In this document: positions 1-9,239 of the stretch, in pieces
Layout of the letters: every line of letters starts with the position of its first letter
How positions within the stretch are numbered: the first letter of the stretch is position 1
From: Chlamydomonas sphaeroides
Taxonomy: Eukaryota; Chlorophyta; Chlorophyceae; Chlamydomonadales; Chlamydomonadaceae
Length of the DNA: 14,763 bases
Assembly: GCA_001662425.1 (NCBI GenBank)
Contig: BDDC01002259.1
Coordinates: 1-14,763, forward strand
Direction of reading: 5' to 3'
The notes under the pieces: model-generated
What the model was told of the DNA's origin: nothing
The model's database searches: none
What the model saw: only the letters and a program-made list of their open reading frames with translations
Position numbers and translations under genes: made by a program

Positions 1-1051
1 GTGGGGGGGGGGGGGGGGGGGCAGCGTGTTGGGGGTAGCGGTGGGGTCGGGTGGCTGCTGGGGCCGGGTGGCGATAGGTCGAGGGGTGTCGGCGTGGTCG
101 TGGGGCAGAGGGGAGTGTGCGGTGCCTTGGCGTGACTGACGCGGACTGGAGGGCATGGGTTGAAGGATGGCGGTGGAATCGTGCTGGGAAGTAACATGCT
201 TCTTCGGTAGGCTCGACGTGTCGATGGCAAACAGGAAGGGGCCGGACGAGAGGCCCGCGGCGCCGGCAGGACGCAGGGTGCGGCTTGCTGCCGCTGCGCG
301 CATGCTAAACCCACGGCCGAGGGCTGGGTCAGGAGGGCCTCCATGCAGGGCTGGATGACCGGCAGCGCGGCTGCACGGTATAGCGCCCGACCCCCACGGG
401 CGCTGCTGATGATGAGGGCGCGAGAGCCAGGGGTCTCCTCCTCTGGCAACAACGCGGGCGCAGGCCGTCGCCTTGCAAGTCCGATTCGGCATCGCGGCAA
501 TGCGACGCCCTATCACCCTAATGCACCGCTTGCGAGCCCGCAACCCAGCCTCCATGGCCGCACCCGCTGCAAGCAGAGCTAGCAACGGCAGCCCCACACG
601 GCTGGTCGGCCACTGCACCGACCCACCCAGCGCACGCCGCGGCCCCCATTCCCGCGCCCAACCCGTGCGTGTCATTTCGCCATCTTGTGCCTGCAGCCCT
701 ACACGGCCCTGCATCAGTCCGGCCCCCGCATGAATTGGCTGCCGCTCAAGTCCCAACTCCTGCCCGCCGCGCGCGCCGTGCGCACGGCCGGCAAACCCTA
801 ACAGCCTTTCAGGGGACGCTGTGGGTTGCAACAGAGGGCTGCACACACCCGGGTGCGCAGAGGCTGGGGGGCCTTCGCGGGCAGACAAGCCCCTTGCGTG
901 GCGTGCAGGCCGTGTCACGCACCCCCGCGGGGCCCCCCGCCTGGCTCCCACACCGCTGCGAGCCCCAACGGCAGCGGCCTTCGCCCATTCATTGCGCAGC
1001 CTCCCCGCTCGTGGCCCCACCGCCGCGGCCGCGGCTGCCGAGCGCCTGCCT
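1..1051. other. Gene-free stretch downstream of the ATAD5-like gene
   Basis: I recognise no gene here on either strand. The open frames that cross it are compositional: arginine-, proline- and alanine-rich, with no family motif. The part next to position 1051 must contain the 3' UTR of the minus-strand gene that stops at 1052. The volvocine polyadenylation signal TGTAA (TTACA on the plus strand) does not occur, so the transcript end cannot be placed. The first 160 bases are strongly G-rich on the plus strand, and positions 580-1051 are C-rich. Confidence 0.6.
3..21. repeat. Homopolymer G run (19 G) followed by a G-rich tract
   Basis: Nineteen consecutive G residues open the window. About 100 more bases rich in GGG and GGGG runs follow, to roughly position 115. 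Four or more closely spaced G runs satisfy the pattern for a potential G-quadruplex on the plus strand. Long homopolymers are also prone to sequencing and assembly error, so the exact length should not be trusted. Confidence 0.8.
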
Positions 1052-4000
1052 CTACTCGGCCTCTGCCCGCCCCGGCCCTGCCGCCTCCTGCGCCGCTGCC
1101 CCGAAGCGGCCCACCAGGGCCAGGTCCGGCAGGCGCCGCGGGTCCAGCGACCGAGCCGCCCGGCACGTTAGGTAGTTCTCAAACGGCGCCACGCGCCGCA
1201 CCCTGCCCACACGCCTCGCCTCGGAGGCCTGTCGGGAGGCCTCGGACCCCGCCATGCACGCCAGCGCCGCCAGCCGCTCCGTCGCCGCCACGCAGCCGCC
1301 GGCGGCCGCGCCCGGCGCCGACTCCAGCAACGCGCAGTTCAGCGAGTGGAGCAGCCAAGGGTAGGGCTCGGATGGCGGCAGCGGCGCCGCCGCTGCGGAG
1401 CCAGCGAGCCGGGAGACGACGGCGGCTGCCTCGAGCACGCACCAGCGGCGCAGCGTCCCGCCCGGCTCGCCGCCGCCGGGGCCAGCCGCCTCGGCGGCGC
1501 CGCCGGCAGCCGCCAGCTGGGCGCCCCGGGCGTCCTCGCTGTCCCGCACCGCGTCGCCTACCACCCAAGTGGCTGCCGTACGACACGTGCCGAGAACCAC
1601 GCTGCCGTACTTGTCGTACACGCGGGTGCCGGGCGGCGACACAGCGGCATTCGCGCCAAGACGCACGGGAAGCGCGGCGACGGCGGCGGCCTGGTGTGCC
1701 GGCGGCGCCGCCAGCGCCGCCGGCGGCGCGCCGTCGCGCGGCAGTGCCAGCACGTCCAGCCACGACAGCGTGTCGTACAGCGCGCCGAGCGCGGCCAGTG
1801 TATGGCAGGCCTGTACGGAAGCCGTGTACGGTTCCGGGGCTGCCGTACCTGACGCTGCAGTGGACAGGGCTGCCAGCGCCGCGGGCCGCAGCGTCAGCTG
1901 CGGCGGCGGCGCCACGGCCTCCGCCAGGTCCCCACACAGCTCCAGCTCCAGAGCCGCCGTCAGGCCTGCCGCCGCCGGCTCCGCTGGAACCGGCGCCGGC
2001 GGCGCCGTCTGTGCCTCGAGCCGGCTGCGCTTGGCGGCTGCGGCGGCGGCGACACCGTCGCAGGCGCTTGCGCCGTCGACACCGGGCTCGCCCTCGGCGC
2101 GGCGCTTGGCGGGCAACGCCGCAGGCTCAACGTCCGGCGCGTCCGCCCGACCCCCTCCGCTACCTTCGCCCGCCGCTGCCTCCGCGTCCGCACCCTGGCC
2201 CTGGAGCGTGCCATCTGTCCCCGCCTGCGCTCCCGCTACTTCCCGCGGCAAGCCATCCAGCGGCACCTCGCCCCCGCTCTGCTGCAGACCTAGGCCTTGT
2301 TGTGGCTCCTGCGCCTCGTGCTCTTCGTCGCTGGGCTCCTCGGAGGACGACGGCAGGGCGTCGCTGGGGCCGCCCTCGGCCCCTGGCCCCGGCCCTGGTC
2401 CGTGGCTGGGGCGGCCGCGCTTGCGCGCCTCGCGGTGCTCCGCCTCCAGCCGTACGAACCTGTGGCCGCGGCACAAGGTACAGCAGTCAGGGACGCAAGT
2501 GGCGGTGCGGGCGATGGGCGCAGCTGCGCACTGGGGACGAAGGGGAGAGGGAAGTAAGGGTGTACACAGCGCTATAGGTATAGGGCGGATGGCGGACAGG
2601 GAGCGGTGGATCTGTCGAAGACGAGCCCAGGGCAAGTGCAACGAGCGGCAGAGCTCATCGGGTCATGTCATATCAGGCGAGGCGCATTCAGTGCAGTACT
2701 AGCTGGGGGGCCCCCACCTTGCCGCCAGCCGCTGCACGCGCGCCTCGCCACACGCGAGGCGGTACGCCGTCCACTGCTGCAGCCGGTCCGCGGCCGTCGC
2801 GGGCGCCTCTGCGCTCGGCCCCGACCCCGCCATCGCTGCGTCGGTTGGCACAACAGGAGGCAAGGGGCCCGTAGCTGCCTCCGCACTCGGCGGCGGCGGC
2901 GGCACGGGCAGCAACAGCCTGGCCGGCAGCGCCGCAACGGCGGGCAGCTCTGCTGCTGCCGGCGCCGCCGCGACGGCCGCATCCACGGTGGCGGCGGCGC
3001 CCCGCAACGCGGCGGCAGCGACGTCGCCGCTCAGCGCGCCCAGCATGGCATCTGCCGCGTCATCGGCATCAGCTCCTGCGGCGTCGGTTCCGTCGTCGTC
3101 GTCGTCGGCAGCGGTGCCGCCAGCCAGCCAGAATTGTGCCGCCAGCAGCGACCGCCGCAGGTCGCCGCCGCAGCGGCGCACCAGCCGCCGTAGCGACGGT
3201 AGCAGCGGCGCCGCCGTCACCTCCCTGCCGGCGCCGGCGCCGTCGCCGTGGTCGCCGTCAGTTGTCAGATCGACCTGCTCGGCACCTGCCGCCGGCGCCG
3301 TGCTCGCTGCGGTGGCTGCGGCGGCCACGGCCATGGCTACGGTCCGCAGCAGCGCCGGCTCCGAGGGGCGGGCGAAGTGCAGCTCCTCCAGGCCCAGGCC
3401 GCGCACGGCAGGGGGCAGCTCGCCGCTGCCGGCCGTCAGCAGGATGGGCCGCTGCAGGCGAGCGATGGCGGGGGGGACAGTCCATGGTGCAGTGCATGAA
3501 CAGGTTGGGTGGCTGGCAGGCAGATTGGGGCCGCATGCAACCCACGACTGCGAGGCGGGGGCTCACCTTGGAGTCCGACACCAGGCTCGCAAGGGCCGAC
3601 AGGAAGCCGCGGTCCTCATCAGGCAGCACGTCCGCCTGCGGCCATCCATGCACACGCAACAGCCGTGACCACAGCCACACCAACACTTGAGGCCAGCCGC
3701 AGAAGGGCGGCGTGGCGACTTGCGCCAGGAGGCCACCCACTGTTGGCAACCACTGTTGAGCACGACCCCACCCCATCCCACCCCCACACACGCACGTGCA
3801 CACATGCACGTCACGCACCTCCTCAAACACCAGCAGCGTCACGCTGCCTGGCGCCGAGCCGGCCGCAGGCGTGGCAGCGACCGGCGGCACGTCGGCCCCG
3901 GGGTCAGCGTCCGCGACCTGTGTGGCGGCGCCGCCAAAAAGCCGCGCCGCGGTGCCGCGGCCGCGGCCCCGCCGGCCGGCGGCGGCGCCGCGGCCGCGCT

Positions 4001-7000
4001 TGGCGGGGGAGGGCGACGACAGCGGCGAGGATAGCGGGGAGTCGGCATCGTCCGAGTCCACTGCGCAGAGGGAGTGACGGGCGGGTCAAGGGGGCTTGAG
4101 CACGTCCTGGCCACAGTCGAGTCTCGGGAAGCGGGCACTGTGACCGGGCCAGCGAGCACCGCCAGCCAGGGCATCCGCCCAAGGGGCTGCTCTCACCAAT
4201 AGCCTTGCGGCCGCCGCGGCCACCGCCTCGCCGGCCGCGGACGCCACCGCGCCCTCGGCCCCGCCCGCCGCCGTCGAGCACGGCTTTGCCGCCGGTGGCT
4301 GCCGCCGCAGCCCCAGGCGCGCCGCGGGCGGCTGTGGCCGCGCCGTGGGCCATGCGCCTGCGCGGCGGCCGGGTAGCCGGACGAGGGACGGGACGGGCAG
4401 CAGGAGGTGTTGCGATGATGCGTACGGCAGCCCTACCTGCACGGCACCTCTGTGGCATGGGCATAGCGGCCAACCCACCATGCCCTGCCCCACCCCCACT
4501 TGCTCTTCGCAGCCTGCATCCCACCCTGGCCCCCACTACCATGCCCCCACCCCGCCCCCGCTGCCCACCTGCTCTGCGCCGCCTCGCCCACCAGCCGCAG
4601 CAGCTGCGGCCCGCTGCGGTCCATCCCCGGGTGCACCTCCAGCACCCTGAAGCCCGCCTCACACGCCACCGCGGCCGCGGCGGCCGACTTGCCGCAGCCG
4701 GGCGGGCCGCGCAGCAGCAGCGCCACCGGCAGGCCTGGAGGCGGGCGGCGGACGAAGAGGCTTGCTGGCGGGGCGGCAGGCGACTGGGGCGACGGGCCGG
4801 CGGGGCTTCGCGGGCTCCCTGCTCGCCTCGCTCTCAAGCCGCCTGCACGTGTAGGTGGCAGGTGCAGAGGCGGCTGGCGCCGTCCCGCCTCGGCGGAGGT
4901 GCGCCCAACACACCCTCCCTCACCCTTGTAGGTGGCGCCCCCCGGGCCGCCCCGCAGCACGCTGCTGTCGGCGCCGCCCGCAGAGCCCCAGTCGCTCTCG
5001 TCCGTGATGAAGGACGCGTCCGAGGCCGAGGGCCGCGGCCCGCCGCCGCCTCGCCGGGCGCCAGGCTCGCCTGCACAGGGGGCGGGGGCGAGGGCGGTTG
5101 GGCGTTGCGCGTCCACACGAGGGCGGGCGAGGGCGTGTGGTGTGGGGTGGTGTTGGCTTGCAACGGCGGCTGTGGCCGCTGGTCCGCAAGCGGGACCGTT
5201 GTGTCGAGCACGAGCCCACTTACCCCGCTGGCCCTCGCGCTGGATGAGCTCGCGCCAGCCCGCCAGCCACTCGCGGAGCCGCGTCACCTGCAGCCGGGCA
5301 GCCGGGCAGCCGGGGACACGTCACTGCGCCGCATAGCAGGCGGCGAGGAGGCACCCCGCGGGCAGCAAGCGCCCCCGAGGTCGTACCCTCCAACCCGACA
5401 CTCGCAGGCGGTCCGCGCAGCTCTGGCGGCGGCTCCACGCAGCCACGGACAGGGGCCAGCAGAGCTCGGTGCCTCGGCACACGGCACCTGTGGGCCCGAC
5501 GGGCCCCGCCACCTCCCGACCCATTCCACGAGCCGCCTCAACACACCCCTCACCGGCTGCTGGTTGCCGCACACCTCGGCCGCCGTCTGCGGCGCCAGCG
5601 CGGCGCACCACAGCGCCTCGCGACAGCCCCCGCCGGCCCCGACCTGCAGCTGCGGCCCCGGCGTCGCCTGCGTCGGCTGGCCAGGCCGCTGCCCCGCCTG
5701 CGCCTGCGCCTGCGTCGCGCCCTGCGCCTGCGTCGCGCCCTGCGCCTGCTGCTGCTGTGTGCGGCAGTGCAGCTCATGGGTCAGCTGGGTCAGCAGCTCG
5801 TCGCGGGAGGGCAGGTCGAGCAGCTGCGCGGCGGCAGAGGGCGCGCAGAGGAGCGGGGAGAGGGCAGCAGCGGGCAAGCGCGTCCGTTGGCAGCGGGTCA
5901 GGGACAGGCAGCAGGTGTGTGGAGCGGCGGCGGAGCTGCATTGAGCGACAGCAGCAGTGCCGGGCAGGCCTGCAGGCAGGAGTCTGCCCCGGCGCCGCGG
6001 CTCCTTCCAGGCAGCAATAGCGCAGCACGCGCCCTGCATAGCCCGGCCCCAGTCTCGTCCTAAGGCCACTTACTCCCGCGTCCCGCCAGCCTTTCCCTTG
6101 CCCACGACACGGGCCGCCTCCGCACCTGCTGCTCCCCCTCGTCGTGCTGGCCGCCCGCCGCCCCACCGGCAGCCGCCGCCTCCGCCAGGTAGCCCGCCAG
6201 CTCGCCAAGCAGACGGGCGGGGCACACCGCCCGCCGTGCGGCGGCCCCCGCCGCGAGCACGGGCCCGCCGCCGCTGGCGTTGCGGTCCCGCTGCTGCTGC
6301 TGCCGCTGCTGCCCGGTGGGCCGCATCCAAGCGAAGGACAGCTGCGGCTCGCCCCTCGCCGCCGCCTCGCAGCCAGCCCCTGCAGATGGCCGTGGCAGCA
6401 GCCAGGCCGCCGGCAGCGGCGCGGCATCGCTGCCGTCGACGTCCATAAGTACGGCCGCCGCCGCCGACGCCTGAGTGACGTGGACTGGGGCCAGCGCCAG
6501 CGGCAGCACCCGGGCGGCGGCGGCGCAGCCGCCGGTCGCGGCGCCAGCTGCGGCCTTCTTGCCGCCAGCCTCACCGGGAGCTGTCGGCAGGTGCGGGGAG
6601 GATGGGGATGCACAGGGGCTTGGCAGAGGCATGGCTCTCTCCAGGATTGGCGACCGCCAGCCAGCCAGCCGGCCTGCCCCTGGCGGCTGGCTTGGTTGCC
6701 GCTAGGCCTCACGCCTCCCTTGCTCCGCATCCACGCCTGCCCACACACGCACGCGCCCGCACCTGCGGCTGGCTTGGCGCGCGGCTTGAAGAACAGCGAC
6801 GCGGCCGCCGGCGCCTTGGGCTCGGCCTGCTCCTCCGATGGGCCGCTGAGGTCGACCGATTCAAACCCCACGCCGCCGCTGCCCTCGTCCGCGCCGCTGC
6901 CACCCGCCGCCGCCGCCTTGCGCCGCCGCTCCTCAGCCTGAGCAGCCAGCTCCTGCTGCCGCGCGGCCTCGCGTGCCCGCAAGCGCGCCTCCTTGGCGGC

Positions 7001-9239
7001 CGACCGCTCCTGCTCCTCCCGGTTGCGACCCGCCTCAGCCTCGCGCCGCTCCGCCGCGGCCTCGTCCTCGGCGGCGCGAGCCGCCGCCTCCGCCGCTGCC
7101 TGCTGCCGCTGCTTGGCCAGCCGCTGCCGCTCGGCCTTCGACAGAAACATCTCGTTGACGGGGCCAGCCGGCGGCGGCTTGATGGGAGCGGCGGCGGCGC
7201 CGTCGGCCGCTGCCGCAGGCGGCAGCACCGGAACATTTTCTTTGGCGTCCTCGGCGGCGCGCGCAACGGCGGCGGCAGGCGCCGCGGCGGTGGCAAGGGC
7301 GTCCGCAACGGCAGCGCCGCGGCCGCGGCCTCGGCCCCGGCCGCCGCCCCGCCCACCGCCGCGCTGCGGGCTGCTAGGGGCAGATGCCGCCCCGCTGCGG
7401 CCCCGCCCACGGCCTCGGCCTCGGCCCCGGCTGCGCCCGGCGGCGGCACCGCCCTCGCCGTCACTGCCAACGGCGCCGTCAGAGAGGGTCTTTGCGGGCG
7501 ACGGCAGGAACGAGTCATCACCGTCGCTGTCCGACCCAAGCATCTCCGCACCATCCGAGTCCGACAGCCCACCAGCGGAGCTGCCGCGACGGCTCCGGCC
7601 CCGGCCCCGGCCGCGGCCTCCGCGCCCACGGCCGCGGCCGCCCTGTCCCGCGGCCCGCTCAGTGCCCCGGCCGCTGCCGCGGCCGCCGGCGGCCTCCGTC
7701 GTGCCACCAGAGGCTTCGCCGCCGGCGCTGGCGCGCTGCCGCTTGCGCTGCGGCGACTGGCCCTCCGCCCGCGCCGCGTTGCCTTCCTCGGGGGCCGGCA
7801 GCGGCGGCGGTGCTGGCGGCGGCGGGGCACCGGGCAGCAGCGCCTGGCGCTGCCCACGGCCAGGAGGCCGCGGCCGAGCCGCCGCCGCGGCCGCTGCCGC
7901 CACCGCAGGAGCGTCACCCGAGCCGGCCTCCACCTGCGCTCCTAATTCCGGCACCGCCGCTGCCTCCTCTGAAGCAGACCGCGGTTCGGTGGCCCCCGTG
8001 ACGTCAGCGACACCCGTCAGGTCGATGGGGCGAGGGGGCACGGGACCCGCCGAGCCGTCGCCGTGCGCGTCGTCGCAGCTGGCAGCCTCCCCGGCGGCGG
8101 CCGCGTGAGGCTCCGGGGCCGGCGGACCGGTGGGGTCGGGCGCGGGCTCCGCTGCTGCCCTGCCATCCGACGGCAGGTCCATGGCGGCTGCGGCTGCTGC
8201 GGGTGCGGCCGCAGGAGGCAGGGCGCCCCGGACCTCGCCCTGGACCTGGCCGGGGTTGCGCGCCTCAGCCGAGCCAGGGCCCGGGTCCGGAGCCGGCTCC
8301 TTGCCGGGGGCCTTGCGGCCGCCGCCTAGCGAAAAGAAGCTCAGCTTGGTCTGCACGCTGCGCTTGCCGCCAGCGGGCCCGGCACCGACAGCACCCGCCG
8401 CAGCCGCCCCGGCGTCGGCTGCGCCGCCTGCGGCGGCAGCTGCCGGCGGGGCAGCGTCCACGGCGGCAGCCAGTAGTGGCTGCGGCGTGTCCCTGACAGC
8501 GCCAGCGTCCGTGGCAGCGGCTGGCGCCCGGCCAGGCGGCGCGTCCTCCTGCTTTGCTCGGGCGGAGGAGCGCCGCTTGGCTGGCCGCGGCGGCGTGCCA
8601 TCGTGCAGCTCGGAGGCCGGCCCAGCGGCGGCGGCTGGCGCAGCTTCAGGGGCTGGGGCGGCTGCGGCTGCGGTGCTACGCAGCCGCAGGCGCGAGGGCC
8701 GGGCGGCAGCAGGTGCTCGCGCGGGCACCGTCAACTCCGCTGGCGCGCCTGTGTACGGGGGGGTGGGCAGGCGGGCAAGAGTGAGTGCCCGACGATTCGT
8801 CTTCCAGCCGCATGCCTGCGGCGCGTCAGGGTGCACACTCGCACAAACAAGCCGTGACGTGGCGGCCTCCGCAATTTCGCTCAGATACGTGCGGCAGCAA
8901 TGTCCGTCAGCTGTATCCGGGGGTGGGCTGTCAAGAGAGCGGACCGCGGCGGCAGGAGGGCACCCTTGCAGCCGAGCCGACGCACCCGCAACAGCCGCGG
9001 GCTCAGCGGACGGTGCCGCCGCAGCCCCAGACGGCGCCTTGCCCCTGCAGCACATCACCATGAAAGCTGTTAGCACGCAGGCGACAGCGCATTGCAGGCA
9101 AGGCCAGCTTGTCGACGTGGCTGCGTGGGCCGCGAGCGCAGACGCACCCGGCTGTCGGTGCAGGGGCCGTTGCGCGCGGCCGCTTGACGACCTTGTCGGG
9201 CGTGTCCTCGACATCTGAGTCGAGCAGCAAGCCTCGCAT
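1052..9239 (-). CDS. ATAD5: ATAD5/Elg1-like PCNA unloader, large AAA+ subunit (13 exons, about 1950 aa)
   Basis: ATAD5/Elg1 replaces Rfc1 in an RFC-like complex with Rfc2-5 and strips PCNA, in metazoans also ubiquitinated PCNA, from nuclear DNA. My exons, 5' to 3': 9239-9148, 9044-8986, 8748-6763, 6580-6126, 5823-5554, 5287-5224, 5070-4924, 4734-4569, 4357-4197, 4060-3819, 3635-3567, 3451-2718 and 2459-1052 (stop TAG). All introns are GT-AG, all phases agree, and the sum is 5853 bases. Order of features: acidic N-terminus LLDSDVEDTPDK; PCNA-binding-like QTKLSFFS (183-190); RGG blocks (about 400-442 and 487-529); charged coiled coil (about 581-665); SLFFK; APVHVTQ; AEVCGNQQP (946-954) followed by LREWLAGW; Walker A GPPGCGKS (1034-1041); Walker B LLVFEEAD (1209-1216); sensor-1-like RPILLT (1238-1243); then GGDLRRSLLAAQFWL, the ATAD5-type end of the ATPase region. 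FEE in place of the usual DE of Walker B and the QFWL motif separate it from Rfc1. Length is near human ATAD5. The start is the first ATG before the acidic motif. Family identity is firm; the first two exon junctions are least certain. Confidence 0.9.
5291..5314. repeat. Three tandem copies of CAGCCGGG at a 3' splice site
   Basis: The octamer cagccggg is repeated at 5291-5298, 5299-5306 and 5307-5314. On the coding (minus) strand it is cccggctg three times, ending directly before the CAG acceptor of the intron at 5288-5553. The repeat therefore makes up the pyrimidine-containing tract of that intron. Confidence 0.8.
5705..5749. repeat. 18-base tandem repeat, about 2.5 copies, coding GATQAQ
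   Basis: The unit tgcgcctgcgtcgcgccc occurs at 5705-5722 and 5723-5740, with a partial third copy at 5741-5749. Read on the minus strand within exon 5 of the ATAD5-like gene, it codes the hexapeptide GATQAQ twice, next to QQQQ and AQAQAGQ. The unit is a multiple of three, so copy-number change would keep the frame. It lies about 50 residues before the EVCGN motif. Confidence 0.85.
6903..7157 (-). other. Predicted charged coiled coil in the ATAD5-like protein
   Basis: About 85 residues (roughly 581-665), starting at EMFLSKAERQRLAKQRQQ, are almost wholly Ala, Glu, Arg, Gln and Lys with no proline. Blocks such as AAERREAEAGRNREEQERSA suggest a long single helix or coiled coil. It sits just before the SLFFK and APVHVTQ segments that lead into the clamp-loader region. 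It may be a structural spacer or a protein-contact surface; its function is not visible from sequence. Confidence 0.65.
7312..7705 (-). other. Two RGG/RGR-rich blocks flanking an acidic Ser-rich linker
   Basis: The exon-3 product contains a first block with GRGRGRGGRGRGRGRSRRG (about residues 400-442) and a second with RGRGRGRGRGRSG and GGGRGGGRGRGRGRG (about 487-529). Between them lies an acidic linker with DSDGDDSFLPSPAK. RGG-type tracts generally bind nucleic acids nonspecifically and are often arginine-methylated. They lack the GRP core of a classical AT-hook. In DNA the blocks are runs of CCGCGGCCC-like repeats. Confidence 0.7.
8330..8353 (-). other. PCNA-interaction (PIP)-like motif in the ATAD5-like protein
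   Basis: Residues 183-190 read QTKLSFFS after a basic KRSV. A canonical PIP box has Q at position 1, an aliphatic residue at 4 and two aromatics at 7 and 8. Here Q and L fit, but the FF pair is at 6 and 7, one residue early. A PCNA-binding role is expected for this family and for a motif near the N-terminus. The spacing makes this a probable variant, not a clear match. Confidence 0.5.

Larger units (their letters stand above)
3819..5823 (-). other. Clamp-loader ATPase core: CGN motif, Walker A and Walker B, with a disordered insert
   Basis: Within the ATAD5-like gene, exons 5-10 carry the first half of the ATPase core. The EVCGN motif and the tryptophan-containing helix LREWLAGW come first. 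A Ser/Asp-rich linker (SFITDESDWGS) precedes the GLPVALLLRGPPGCGKS strand and P-loop, then GFRVLEVHPGMDRSG and the helix ending EAAQS. Residues about 1080-1200, spread over exons 9 and 10, are an Ala/Gly/RGG/Ser-Pro insert; VTLLVFEE then ends exon 10. An insert at this same place, between the P-loop half and Walker B, is typical of ATAD5 proteins, although its sequence is not conserved. Confidence 0.85.

Noticed and set aside
826..2577. A 583-codon open frame on the plus strand opposite the ATAD5-like C-terminal exon
   Set aside because: It is an Arg/Pro/Ala-rich compositional shadow of GC-rich coding on the minus strand. It has no recognisable motif, whereas the opposite strand continues the ATAD5 frame through a matching splice.
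2460..2717. Stop codon at 2699-2701 as the end of a shorter ATAD5-like protein
   Set aside because: A GT donor at 2717 and a CAG acceptor ending at 2460 join in the correct phase (AG plus G) to a long open frame that reads FVRLEAEHREARKRGR and continues. I therefore treat the stop as intronic, though an isoform ending there is possible.
7312..7705. AT-hook motifs in the RGR-rich blocks
   Set aside because: Classical AT-hooks need a GRP core flanked by basic residues. These tracts are RGRG/RGG repeats without that core, so RGG-type is the better description.
6602..9218. Several 300-450-codon plus-strand frames across the ATAD5-like exon 3
   Set aside because: They are antisense to a long low-complexity exon, consist of Ala/Arg/Pro repeats and begin or end arbitrarily. 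Overlapping frames of this kind are expected at this GC content.
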